DNA of 64,000 bases from Carallia brachiata (taxonomy: Eukaryota > Streptophyta > Magnoliopsida > Malpighiales > Rhizophoraceae), in NCBI GenBank assembly GCA_021464245.1, contig JADCRB010000010.1, positions 1,940,735 to 2,004,734 on the forward strand, written 5' to 3'. The position numbers and the translations under genes are program-made. This document shows, one piece after another, positions 26,217-39,043 of the stretch (its first letter is position 1; each line of letters opens with the position of its first letter). Below the pieces are notes generated by a model, which was given only the letters and a program-made list of their open reading frames with translations, did not search any database and was not told the origin of the DNA.

Positions 26217-26302
26217 ACAATTTTGTGTCAAATCAATGCACCCATGACTATGATGGTCACGGGTTCGAGGAATAGTGGAAACAACAATTTAGTGTCAAAT
26301 CA
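26217..26302 (+). mobile_element. Short tRNA-like SINE fragment with target duplication
   Basis: ACAATTTTGTGTCAAATCA (26217-26235) and ACAATTTAGTGTCAAATCA (26284-26302) are 19-base direct repeats differing at one base. They enclose only 48 bp containing GGTCACGGGTTCGAG, a pol III B-box-like motif common in plant SINEs. The enclosed DNA is far shorter than a full SINE. Confidence 0.65.
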
Positions 26303-26559
26303 TCATTCAATGTGTTCAGCAGCCAGCCACCCGCCCATTGTAGCCTTTTGAAGAAGACGGCTTCCATATTTCTTCTCAAATACACAGATATGGGCAATTT
26401 ATCAAGCAGCATCTGGGGCCCAACACAGCTAATAAAAATCTACTAGCAAAGGCCTAGCCCGCAGCATCTTCGGATTCTACCGCCGGGCACAATTGTCTAG
26501 ACTCTGCCAGCAACGACGTCAGAGCGTTGCTCACTTTCTTTCTAAGATTTGTAGTTTAT

Positions 26560-26640
26560 ACAGTGGACTCAGAATAGCCAAAGTAGCCTTCGACTAGAAG
26601 GTTGGGGTTCGAAACCAGCCTCTTCCTTAATCCTTTCTTT
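26560..26640 (+). mobile_element. SINE-like fragment (B box)
   Basis: GGTTGGGGTTCGAAACCAGC contains a perfect match to the pol III B-box consensus GGTTCRANYCC, and the upstream AGCCAAAGTAG is a poor A box. No target duplication found, so the limits are approximate. Confidence 0.4.
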
Positions 26641-29600
26641 TATGATAAGTTTATCGCCTCTTCTACAGGTTAAAAAATAATTTATAAGTTATATCATTGT
26701 TCTTTCTTGCACTAGATAAAGCGTAAATTAGTTGGTTATCTCTGTCCACCTATAAGTAAGGAAATCTCACCAAAACAAAGTACCCAATCTTCTTCGTCCT
26801 TTTCAGGTAGTCTCTCCAATAAACTGATTTAAGTATTAGAATGCTAAACTAACTATAAAACTAACACCTTGGATTGCTTTTTTGGATTCTCATTTCACTT
26901 AGACAAGAACTCCTTAACACCAAACCTACTAACGGGAATTGCTCCTTAATGACGTTAATTCGCATAGCCTGGCCATGTACTACGCAAAAAATTTTGTATT
27001 TTTGGTTTGTGATTGATACTCTTTCTCCCCCATCAGCATCTAGGGCCGGACTTTTTGGTAATGGTTTCAGTTATTAGGCCCACCCACTTCTTGCTAAGTT
27101 TGCACTGGGCTACCCGGATGACCATTTAGTGTTTTTCCAACCTTGTTCAGTTGTCTTTGAGGAGAAATGTGACATCAGTATTTACTAGTTTTGGGCTTCC
27201 AATGAAGATTGGACGACACTGTGAGTGTTTTATTATTATTTATTATTATTATTTATTTATTTATTTATTTTGTACAACTGATCATGTGCGCCAAATTTTC
27301 ATTGGACAAAGAAGACATGAATATTATTTTGAGATATCCTTAGTAATAAGCATACCAATTTTAATTATTAACTTTTTAATGACAAAAAATTCCTTACAAA
27401 CAAATCGGAGTAACGGGATTATGAGTATTACTTTGTCAAATTTTTATTTGATTTCAACTCTTATTAATCTCTCTCCTTAATAACGAAATCTATTATTCAC
27501 TTCCAAATCATTTGAGAATTTGCCAATTGTAATTGATAAAGAAATCTTCTTTTATTTCTTTCCTCAATAAGTTAAATTAACATTCACTTACAAATCATGC
27601 TAAAAATTGCAATCAAATAAATGTTGGAGTCTTCTCATTTATAATTGGCTTTTTGATTGGATTTACTTAGTTTATATCACCATATATAATATTCTTATAG
27701 ATGCTTTTCATACACATACTCGATTCCAATATGTTCGAGTATCTATTTATTTGTCATAAAATATTACATGAATATTAAAGTTAGTTGCCTCGAAATTAAA
27801 GCTAAATTTCCCGTTTAATATATGTGTACAAATGCTAATATATTTCAAGATTTTTCTTACGTCTAATACAATTGGTTAGAGTAACTTTATTAGAAACTTC
27901 AATTCGAATTTAAGTGACTATATTATCTTTTTTTTTTTTTTTTTACATTTCGGGTTCTCTAGTAAGAACATCTTGTATCTAAAGGCAAAAGATAGAGAAA
28001 TCAAAATTGATTATGATTACCAACCTTATCCGAAAATTGCTCAGACAAAATTAACGTTATTGTTTTCCATTCTTTTATCAATCACACTCATCAATAATTC
28101 AACATCTACTACCATGTGAACATGTTCTTGACTTCTTGGGCAGACCAATTTCTTGACAATTCATCTTCAAGATTAAATGTCCTTCACTATCGACTATGTC
28201 GTTTTGATTTTGGTTATTGCTTCTCAACGTAAGATCTCCTTTAAAAAAGGCAGGCGCCCACAGAACAAGAAGATAATAATAACCAGTCTTCTATTTTTTG
28301 CTTTCAAGTGAACAAATGGACACAGTTTCAGAATCGGCACTTACGATCACAAATGACCAACTATTTGCATTTGCAGGCTAACGTTATCTGGTAATATCAA
28401 TGCGGCGAATTATAATGGTGGAATTGTGGTGCCAAGATCAAACTGGTTAATTAGGATGTAAATGAATTTTGAGCTAAACATGAGGGGTCGAAAGCTAAAA
28501 TAAAACCAACTTTGTTTTTATACATGGGTCCTCTCCGGTTCTCTGTATTTATTATATCAGTCCATGGTGCCATTCTCTTTAGCCTCTATGATCAAACCAG
28601 TGATGTCATTTCAAAGAAGAACGCAACAAGAAGATTAAGCCACTTTTGGGTCAAAGATTGATTTGAGGTCCCATAATGTGGGACTGCTTTTTGACCAATT
28701 CACCACAATGACTTCATCCACGGCTTCTCTCTCCGTCCAAATTAAATGGCCATGAATCGGTAGCTTTTTTTTTTTTTTTTTTTTCATGTTAAGACCGGTT
28801 CAATTTGGTTAAAGAAATATTTTTGCCCTCTTGCTACCCATTTGACCTATTGATCCAGTGAAATTATGAAACGCAGCCCTTTTGGTCTCGCCATTTTCTT
28901 CATTCATTGGCTAAATGGGCAATCTGAACGGTAGAAAGTGAAAGATCCTTTGTTTTGAAAAGGGGTTATAAACTAATGTACTTTGTGATACTTTCGAAAG
29001 AAAAACAAAAGAGCGATCAACGTGAAATGACATTTTCCAATTCAGTTCCAATAAAATTGGATCTTTAACATTTGCTGTTCTCTAGCCTGCTTAGCTCATA
29101 GATTTATAGCTAACTTTTCCTGCTTCAATCAAATGCATTTTCCATGTTCAACTCCTCGTCGCAAGCTCACCAGAGAGGCAGCCAGTAGGTCCAAAGTCGC
29201 AAATGATTTATGCCACTTTTAATTAATTTAATGCCTTATCCTTTAATCTCTTACAATATTTTTCCTAAGGAACAGTTAATATTTAGTTTTTTTTTTTTAC
29301 AATTGCCACACGTAACACGCATTAATTAACCATCAAAAATATAAATATCAAATATATTATAAATTTGCTATTAAAAAGTATTTTTGTATTGATTTTTTAT
29401 TGATAATTGTAAAAAAAAAAATAATAATAATAACTATCGGTAGCAAACCCCTCTTTTGCAAATATTAGAGCTCTAAAATTCTGGTCACCTTGCGGTAAAA
29501 GGACATGTCTAATGCGCTCACACGACTCTTTTGATTCAGCGTTGAATGAGAATTTGATTATCTTGCAAATGGAACCATACATAATTCCATTCCCAATGTC

Positions 29601-30016
29601 ATGTGGGAGTGAAACCTACAAAACTGGGGACTCACTAAATTAAATGGACTTGAATGGAAGTTTCTAATGTTTTTTCATTTGTCCAATTAAAATTAAAACA
29701 TATATAGACCATAAATTATAGCTCTCCATAGTTGGATGTGCCTGGGATAACTTCTAAGTTGAAAATCTCCGCTTAGCATTTTGACAGAGTATTTAACTAA
29801 TTAACATAGTATTCATTGTGCTCTTATCATTAATTTAAATCATGTATAGGAAAATAAAAAGTGTAGTGCAATCAAAGAAAATGATCGTACCATGTGTGGA
29901 GTTGCATCTGTGGTAGTTACATTCATTCAATATTTCCATTGCCAGACAGAATACGGAGCTTCCTGTGATTGAGCAGCGTTGTCCACATATTCTTAAAAGA
30001 AAAAAAAGTAGGCTTT
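26641..30016. other. Intergenic desert, no gene seen
   Basis: AT-rich DNA with simple repeats, including ATT/ATTT arrays near 27230-27272 and poly-T at 28767-28784. No frame above about 109 codons, no recognised domain, no convincing promoter. Confidence 0.55.
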
Positions 30017-30189
30017 CAAAATCAGATTTCTGTCCAAATACAACAACACTTATATTTTGTGCAACAAGAATTTTATTTTATACAATAAGAAAAACATATG
30101 AAAAATCTGTATTTTTCTTATTATACAAAATGAAGTTCTTGTTATACAAAATATAAGTGTTGTTACATTCAGACAAAAATTTAATTCTA
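30017..30189. repeat. Near-perfect long inverted repeat (foldback element)
   Basis: Arms of about 70-80 bases surround a short loop near 30096-30110. The left arm core AACAACACTTATATTTTGT is exactly repeated in inverse near 30145-30163, and most arm mismatches are C/T or G/A transitions. Transcribed, this would fold into one long hairpin. It is most likely a foldback MITE; it has no protein-coding potential. Confidence 0.75.
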
Positions 30190-32731
30190 AAAATATAATG
30201 ACACTCATTCTTAAATTACTCTTGTTACGCTGAATAGAAGGCAATATCATAGCCTTTTCCTTTACATAAAGAAAAAAAAGTCACAGACTCACAGTTACGG
30301 TACTTGGTTTTGGACTTTTCGGTTAAAAACATTACGTGCACGTACTAAAACACTTTGATGCATTTTCGTTCAGAGCCAAGCTCTTTGAGTAGAGAATCCC
30401 AATTAGCAATTTACAAATTATAGACCCTGGGACATTCTTCGTTAGCCTTCTAGAGGACATATTAGACCTTTTTTTTTTTTGGCCTCCTGGTCAATTGCAA
30501 ATTAAATGTCAAAGTATTTATTTTACTTGTGGAAATGGATGTTAAATAATAAATAATATAATATAGAGAAAAAAAAATAAGATACTGGACGCAAGAAATT
30601 ATTAATCTTGACATAATATTACGTTATATATTAACACAAAGTTATGAAAATAACTATTGAAATTTCCACAACTGATAATTAGCTTTGAATGTTCCTTGTT
30701 ATATGTAGTAATTTTGCCCGAAATGCGTGTGCTTTTTCGAAAGATCGAATTCTATTTAAAACTTGAATAGCAATGACAAATAAAATAAATTCTTTTTTTT
30801 TTTATAAATAATATCATGTTCTAAACAAAGCACTCTATGATAGGATGAATGAGAGTATTATTTTAGTAATAATTAAATTACAAAATATAATTAAGAGCTT
30901 GGATATTTATTCTAGAGGGTCTCATATATATTCAAATATTGGGAAAGGAACTAGCTAGTGACTTATGCAAAAGACAAAGGCAACTTCTATTATATATCCT
31001 ACCTCTTGATATACCAAAAGAAAAACAATAAAATGTATTATATTTCACTTTTCAAAGGGAAATACTTAGTAGATTTATTAGGTAGAATCAAAGTGATATG
31101 TGTTGTTGATGTAAAAAAAAATTCAGATAAGTTATTAAATACTGTTAAATGAATTACGTTACTACTTAATTTAGTACTATTTAATGTTTGACTGTGTGGT
31201 AGAACCCTTTTTCAAAACCTTTGTTTCTAATCATAGTCCAAATACATAACAATAACCTTCTAAAAGTATAGCATACGAAATATGTCATAAGTGCTTATTA
31301 TTTTTATATGTCATAAGTGCTTATTATTTTTACTTATTTTTTAAAATATAATTTACTTATAATCTTAAGTCAAAGAATAAGTGACGTTATTTTTGTTTAT
31401 CAAATTAGAAATTTCTTATATTTTATATGCTAATATTATACCCCTACAATGCGCTGGTTGATTATATTGATTGAGAAGTGTGTTTTGGCTTATATTTTAT
31501 TTAAAAGAGAAAAATAAAAAGATACTTAAATTATGAGTATTTTTCTTTTAAAAATGAAAAAAATAAGAATTTGAGAATAGTTTTTTCTTTTTAAGAAAAA
31601 GGGAAAAAACAAAAAGACATTTGAAAATGTTCTCCTTTTTCTCTCTAAAAAACGAAAAACGTGCTTTGGAATTAAGAGTATCTTTTTCAGAAATAAATTT
31701 CCTTTTGTTTCTTTTGTTTTCCTTAATTATGAGTATATGACATGCAGATTTTAAATATACGTGAATAATTGAAGATTTTTTTTTTTTGGTTTGAGCGATA
31801 TAATTGAATAAATTAAGTGAATGATATGTATGTGAAATCTTAATTCTGCTAAGAATTGAGAAAGGTTATAAAGCAATTACTAAGCTAATGTCAAATACTA
31901 CAAACTGTGAGTATACTAAGAAAATTAGAATTGATGAGAATCACCGACTTAACAATATTAATAGATAAGTAGATTATTTTTTTTTTTAAAATATAATTGT
32001 TCTCCGAAAAAAGAAGTAAAAATTAGGCAAAAATTTGTAACACTGTTAGATTTTACTCGAACTTCAAAATTCAAAAGTTTTAGACCATTGATTATGGATA
32101 AATTAGTGTAGACTCATAAAATCCACTTTATTTTTTGGTACACGTGAACCCCACTTTGAGCTTTGTACCCAAAAGAATCCATCTTAGTGCCATATATACG
32201 CACTGACTTGATTGAAATTCCTGAGAATCGCGACGCAAGCACCTCAAATGAATAAATCCTCTTAGTGGAATATCAACTGGTATGAATTTGGTGATGAGCT
32301 AACATAAGCAGAATATATATAAGAAACAAAGATTCAATCGAATAAACCAGATCCTGGCACACCTCACCAAATTGAAATTTTAGGCTGCTGGATTACGAAA
32401 GTTGGCCATATTCTCAGAGCATTTACACAATTGTACGCCACAGGATGATCTAAATATTCTTCAGTTATATATGCCCGTATACATTTATTGTGAAAGATTC
32501 TCTTTAGTTAAAGATGCACAAAACATTTCCTGTAGATTGTAATTGAAAATCTTTACTTTATTTTAATAAAGTGAAAAAAATAAAAATAATAACTTACAAT
32601 AAAAATATATTCACAAAAGTGAAAAGATATCATGTGTATCGCAAGAATAAATTCGGAGAACTCATAAAATTACAATTTTCAATGAAATGGATGGTGGATA
32701 TCTAATTGGTTTAACCGGAATGATTAGTGGT
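30190..32731. other. AT-rich intergenic DNA, no gene seen
   Basis: Apart from the 26 bp duplication, only short AT-rich open frames (such as 30958-31152) and homopolymers are visible. Confidence 0.5.
31282..31333 (+). repeat. 26 bp tandem duplication
   Basis: ATGTCATAAGTGCTTATTAT plus six bases occurs twice head to tail (31282-31307 and 31308-31333) with one difference at the last base. Confidence 0.8.
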
Positions 32732-33173
32732 CAGTATTGAATTCCAACCGGTTTAACTAACAATTGAACCAGTAGAATTGATGTTTATTAATAAATATAT
32801 ATTTATATAGCTCATTGAAAAAATGATACTTATAAGGTGATTGGGTATTAATTTTTTAGTTGTAAGGACAAAAATTGAAAAATTTTATAATATTTAAGAC
32901 TAAATTAAATATTTTAAATAACGTTTGGCTTAAATTATAATTTAAATAAAATTTGAAACTAAATTTTATTTTTAGATTTTTGTTGGTTCGGTTCGACCGG
33001 TCCAATTTTCATCGATTTTTACTCATTTTGAATGATTTATGACTAATTTTGATCAGGTTAATTGGTTCTAATATTAGTCAGGAATCAGCCTTAAACCGGA
33101 CTAGAAATCTGGCCGGCCGATCACCGATCAAACTGATTGAACGGGTTGATTCAGTCTGATTTTTAAAACACTG
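32732..33173. mobile_element. CCGGTT-rich non-autonomous element, copy 1
   Basis: A 442 bp element beginning CAGTATTGAATTCC and ending TTTTTAAAACACTG, so its inverted ends share the CAGT-TT-type terminus. The interior holds AACCGGTT/GGTTCGACCGG motifs and an AT-rich block. It matches, in order, the 449 bp element at 50885-51333. CA...TG termini suggest a hAT-like element, but no flanking duplication is visible for this copy. Confidence 0.6.
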
Positions 33174-33199
33174 AAAGAAGGCGAAGAAAAATAACAGAA

Positions 33200-33320
33200 A
33201 GAAAAATGCAAGAAAGTGAACAAGTAAGGAGTTGAACCTGAGATTTTAAGAAGCTGAGGAGGGGTATGTAAGGAATTTCAAGGAGGGTAAGGACACTCAC
33301 CACTAGGTTAAAGTCTAGTA
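33200..33320 (-). mobile_element. Possible SINE-like sequence on the minus strand
   Basis: The minus strand reads TAACCTAGTGG (A-box-like) and, about 70 bases on, GGTTCAACTCC, a perfect B-box match. The A-to-B distance is longer than usual, so there is either an internal insertion or a chance match. It directly abuts the CCGGTT-rich element. Confidence 0.35.
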
Positions 33321-36300
33321 ACATCTTACCATAAATTAAAATTTGAGGGCATCACCTCGTAGATCAGCCAATTGTTGGCCTTAGACCTTACGAGAGCCCA
33401 GTCACGAGCTCCTTATCACACCCATTTGCACTGTTAAGTGTGCATCTGCCAGAAGGATCGAAAATATTATCGCAAATTGCATGTGGCAGAATATATAGCA
33501 GATTTGGAGTTGTCATCAATGAATCGGAAGCTAATTCTTTGCGATGCTGACTGACTCAGGCTCCATTATCTACGACGGAACAAATAAGTAACGTGTATAA
33601 GTAGAAATATAATAAATATGCAGTGATTTAAAATATTAAATTATAAAAAATTTATTAAATAAAAATTTAAAAATAAAAATAATTAAATAATATTAAATTA
33701 ATTATATATTTTTTATATATCTATCAATATATATCTGCATAATAATACTAACAGTCTCAAAAAAATTATCATTAATTCTTACTCCTGTCATTATCCAAGT
33801 TTCCACTGAATGTTTTTGTCAGAATCAGGATCCAATTGCACATCATAGGGCGGTGATTTGACTGATATGTTTGATGACCTACCTATGCTTTGTCTTTTTT
33901 TTTTTAACTCGAAGGAAAAAATCCATTGCAGCTGCCGCTGCCCCCTTTCTAGGCACTCCTATTTGGTAGACGAGTGTCCATTAACGAAACGCCGACGTGG
34001 TTTTATGAAAACGATAGGTTAGCATAGGTATAACATGATCGATCATAACCACATATATAATATCATGTCAAAAAAAAAAATAACCACATATATAATATAT
34101 AGCATTTAGTTTCGTACATATATTCTTATGTATAAATAATATATATATATATAATATTTTTTATAATAAATTTAATTATTTTTATAATAATAATTATTAT
34201 TTTTATAATAAAAAATTACGTATTAATTTTTTATATTATATTTTATTAATTTTATTATAAAAATAAAATACTAAATATAATTACTAAAATATGAATTATC
34301 AATTTTTTTTTTGTAATATATATATAGCAGACCCCCACGTCCAACTCATTGCCTGCCATTTGTAACTGTGAATATATTTTCAAAGGTAAATTGAACAGAA
34401 AATTTAAGATCGCTCTCTCATTATCCCTCCATCTCCAATTTCTAAAATTGTTGTACGATTGTCAACAGTATGGTAAAGCCGATAGGTCAACTTTCATTTT
34501 AAAAAATAATTAATATTTTTATTATATAAAAAATAGAATGTATATATCTATAAAGCTACATAATAAAATAATACAAATATATACAATTTAAAAAATTAGA
34601 TAAAATTTTTAACACGAATCCAACAAGTTGGTTAAGAAAATTTTTAGGTCACCATTTTATTCGGTTGGATAAGAAAATTGGACTAGTTTAGGTTTTGGGT
34701 CACCAATTCACCGGCTCACCAATTCACCGGTCTTAACACCAGATGGATATGTTTTTTAAAACTATGAGTGCACAAATAATTTCAAATCACAAAAATCTGT
34801 TTTAACCTTTTTTTTTTTTTTTCCAACTGGGTCATTCTAAAAATTTTTTAAGAAATTTTTTTCTCATATCTGACATTGAACTAGCTTGTACCACTGTATG
34901 TAACATTTCAATGGTACATGCTCGCCAGCCAATAAAAAATGAAATAAAGGAAAAGAAAAACAAAGAGCAAGTCAGTGTGACCTTCCTATCGCCAATCATG
35001 AATTATCTTTCTATGGTGTTGGAGTGATTACGAAATTGAATTTCGACTTTGATCGTCGAGAACCAATTGATAAGAAGTGTTAGAAAATTATACAATTATA
35101 GAGATTTGAATGTAATCAAGTGAGATATTAGCAATCAATAATATAATGATTTATATATTTAGATATAATCAATTTATAATTTTAGTAATCAATCAACATT
35201 AATTTAAAATTTTAGTATTATTGTAATATAATTGTTTTATATAAAAGATACTCTTTACTATATATATTAGAGTTCATGTATTATATGAGATACACAAATC
35301 AATAATAAATAAGTAACACTTCTGAGTTTTTAAATCGTATACATAAATTTTTATAAGAACGAATTACGTATCTTTTTATGTTTTCATTCTTCTCTTTCTT
35401 ACCTTCTCACATAGTTTCTTATTTATTTTTAACAAAGAGATTTTTTTTTAATGTTATTATACGTTTATGGTACTTATTAGTTTTATTCTCTTTTTTAATA
35501 AATAAAATTAACTCATAATTTAATATTATTTTTAATTTTTTTTATTCAAGTGGACCTTATTTATTATATAGTGTAAAATTATAAATAAATTACATTTATT
35601 TAAAAAAATAGTCAAAACAAAAATCTCTAAATTGTGAATCTTTTTATTCCGAAATCCTAATTCAGCTTAAAAAAAAAAACAAAGGAAACCAACTATTTTG
35701 TATTCCCCTGCTTCCTGGCCTGACTTTTTCCCGAAAGAAAGGCATTGATTGCCATCAGTACCGGCTTGGGTCACGTGTTTTTCCTTTTTGTTATTTCTTT
35801 CGATTTTCCTTCCCATTTTCTACAAGTTTCTATTGTTTCCTGATTCTTCTAAAGAATCAACAAACGTTCCTTAAGATAAAATTGAGATAATGCCTTGGGA
35901 CACATAACAATTCAACAGCAAACAAAACATAGGATGTGAAGTCTATACATTAGAATAACCTGTGACCACACAGTTGGCGCAAGACTCAACTCACAAATGT
36001 TTGGCGCCACTCTTATTTGTCTGTTTGCATAAAAATCAATATTGGCAAACACCTAAATGTGTTCACTTAATCCCATTTTTCTATCTCCATTATTTTGATT
36101 GACCTCTAGATATTTCATAATGGAACACGTCTTCTCTCCCTCTTTCTACAATTGCATTGTGGGGCTATAATTTCCTCTTTTTCCCTTACGTCAAGAATAG
36201 TTGTAGACCATCTCACCTATTCATTTATAGATATGCAGGCTGCCCATAATTTTTTTTTTTTAAAAAAAGAAAAATGTTGGAAGGAAGGACGGGCAGGGAG

Positions 36301-38810
36301 AAACCGGGGGCTACCTTTTTTTTTTATTATTATATTATGACTTGTAGACAGTTAACTACCATAACAAATTTAGAAAAGTACATAAACAGTTATTAAAAAG
36401 TACTAAATACATTTTGTGTGATACTGATATGTACATTTTATCTATATTAGAATACTCGTGTGTATATTTTACTTTAATTAATCATATATAATATGATTTA
36501 TTTAAAAAAAAAGTAGGACCCACATGAAATTCATACCATCACATATTCTCCGCATCGCTCTTCTGACTCTCTCCTAGTCATTGTATTGGGATTCTGTGTG
36601 GTCTATTGGATAAGCACCATAATTCATAAACAAACGCGCTGCCGTAACTTTCGTTCCCGGCATAACAAAGAACCAGGTACACACTGAGTGGTGCATTTCC
36701 AATCTGGAAAATCCACAAATGATTGGAATTCTTTATTACCAATATGTACTAGTGTGGACCTCGTCGGAGAAAGCATATTTTTGTCACCAAAATGGCAATC
36801 ACTATTTCTATCTGGTCATTCTCCATATAGTCTGAAAGAACCAATCCATCAATTAATAGGTCTCAGTGGGCTTACGTAGAAACATTGTCAGAAACTAAAG
36901 CAAAGTCTGCCAATTAACCCGAGTAGAAAAACAGCGTAGAGGTTTTAAAGAAGTTATCCAAAACGCACCATTTTTACCTCAACAATATAATACTAGACCT
37001 TGTTGTCCAATATTTCATTTTTGTCCATTAAAAAAATTCCTTGGACATTAGGATGATGTACATATATCGTACATATTGGCAATACATATATGAATCACTT
37101 CTCGTAGGAGCTCAAATTAAGGTCCAATAATCTTAAAAATTATTATTGTAAACAAATTAACTTATCATTTTCTCCATCCTAATGTATAGCTAAATACAAC
37201 AGTCTTAACATTTTAATGAAAAATTGACAAGAATATTAGACTGCATCGTGATTTTTTCAACAAGGAAAACAGTAAGGAAATATTTAATAATTAAAAATTA
37301 AATGAATCCTAACATGCTTCAATAATAGCTTAATTAATCCTAGAATAGTCTCCAAAACTACTGAAGATCAAGTTCGAGTTGAGTTTCAGATAGAACCAAT
37401 TAATCAAAAAAAGCTTTAAAGATTCATAAAAGATGTGTGCCGCCGAATAAAAGGAAATGGTGCATGTCGTGGTGGAATCCCATAGTGGAGACCCCTAGAC
37501 TGGGGAAATTATAATTAATGATAGTTCTGGTGTTTTCACGCCAATTGCATCAACTCCTTGGACGATGGGAATCCCTCTGCTTTAGTGTAGGGCATGTAGG
37601 CAACCGATTAGACACGAAAATATGTATCAAAAAACAAATGTTGTAGTGATTTACATGTAAATTCCACCAATTGCAGACTTGGACGTGGGGTCACGTGCGT
37701 GATGCACGTGGGAAGATGGGGGTAGTAGACTTCGCACTGATGTCTATGGATTCTCTTAGACGTTGTTCACTCACGCATCACAATTGGAATCTAACTGCCA
37801 AATACTATTCCTTCCTTCCGAGCCCCCCAATTTGTTGGGATTCCCTAATTCTTATTTAGTGAAGTAACAAGCATTCTTTTGTGTCAATTTTTCTTATTCC
37901 TCGATGGATTCTTGTATTGTTTGTTTTTGTGATAATAGTCTAAAGCTAGCCCTAAAATCTATGATCTTATTGTCCTTTATATATTCTACTCCCTCAATCT
38001 TATTGGTGTGCTAGCTATCATAGCATTATTACAACAATTGCTTGTGATATTAAAGTTTCCACTACGCTAGCTCATATATCATAGTGAAACAATTTTTTTG
38101 ATAAGTCAAGTATAAGAAGATTCTATTGAATAAGCAAAATTACATGTGAAAATATTCTCCGATTAGAAGCAGTCTTAGTCGGGCAACAAAGAGGTTAACT
38201 AACAATGATATCTCAAGCCATTTCATTGCAACTCAATTCAAAAGAGAAGAACAAAATCATTAGGAAAACTAATCGCTGAAACTGAATTGTCTAAAAAAAT
38301 GTTAAAAATGACTTGATGCCTATTGACGCCCCTACATGCAATGTATCTGCAAATAAGAAGAGAGATTGAGCTTCGAAAGGAAAATCTAAAGTTGCTGGAT
38401 GGAATTTTATCTAAAAGTATTTTCATCAACGAATTAGTGAATCATATTCTCGTATTTACGTAGGCAAAGAAGATGATATGATTCGCAACGCAAAGGGAAG
38501 ACATTTTAGTAGTTAGGTTCACAACACAAAGAATTCCAACACGAATACCATATGAAAAATGGGTTAACATTTGCAAGAAGAATACGTAACAAGCAAGTGC
38601 GTCTCCACTCTAGGGGATGATTTATCAATCACATAATCTAATGTACAAATAACATTCATCTGTATCCAACTACTGTCTACTATCATATATGCCAGGAAGA
38701 TGCTCACATGTCAGCCAAAAGAGTTAGTCCACCAGGTAAAACAGATGAGGGTCATTTCTTATGTTACCATGCTTCGATTTTGGAATAAAATCTTAAATGA
38801 CCTAAGATAA
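33321..38810. other. Intergenic desert, no gene seen
   Basis: Long AT-rich stretches, some with CGGTT/CACCGG motifs near 34620-34730 that may be another decayed member of the CCGGTT-rich family. Short open frames at 36152, 36688 and 37671 have no recognisable product. A cluster of G-boxes at 37683-37710 is listed separately. Confidence 0.5.
37683..37710. promoter_or_regulatory. Clustered G-box / ABRE-like motifs
   Basis: Two palindromic CACGTG hexamers (37692-37697 and 37705-37710) lie 7 bases apart, with an ACGTGG just upstream; the second reads CACGTGGG. G-boxes are bound by bZIP and bHLH factors. There is no gene nearby that this could obviously serve, so function is only a possibility. 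Confidence 0.4.
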
Positions 38811-39043
38811 TATAAAAAATACATTATTTTTTTTTTTGTCTTTGACCGGAGTATCTACCGTCGATCACGATAACTAATCCCCTTACTAATTTGCAGGCAC
38901 CTCAAAGAGTGAGACAACTGGCTCAAGATTTAAGACTGCTCCATACCCAAAGTCAGGAATCGAACCCTGACCTTTGGTTAAGGATGATGGATGAGTCATT
39001 TCCACTCAATCACATCCCTTGGGTTATAAAAAAATACATTATT
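38811..39043 (-). mobile_element. tRNA-derived SINE with A tail and target duplication
   Basis: On the minus strand an A-box-like GTGATTGAGTGG (39002-39013) precedes a perfect B box GGTTCGATTCC (38956-38966), and the element ends in an A tail (the + strand T run after 38828). Direct repeats TATAAAAAATACATTATT (38811-38828) and TATAAAAAAATACATTATT (39025-39043) flank it, differing by one A. Body about 196 bp. This is the most complete SINE in the window. Confidence 0.85.

Noticed and set aside
26250..26610. tRNA genes suggested by GGTTCGA motifs
   Set aside because: No cloverleaf could be formed; the motifs fit SINE B boxes, one of them inside a target duplication.
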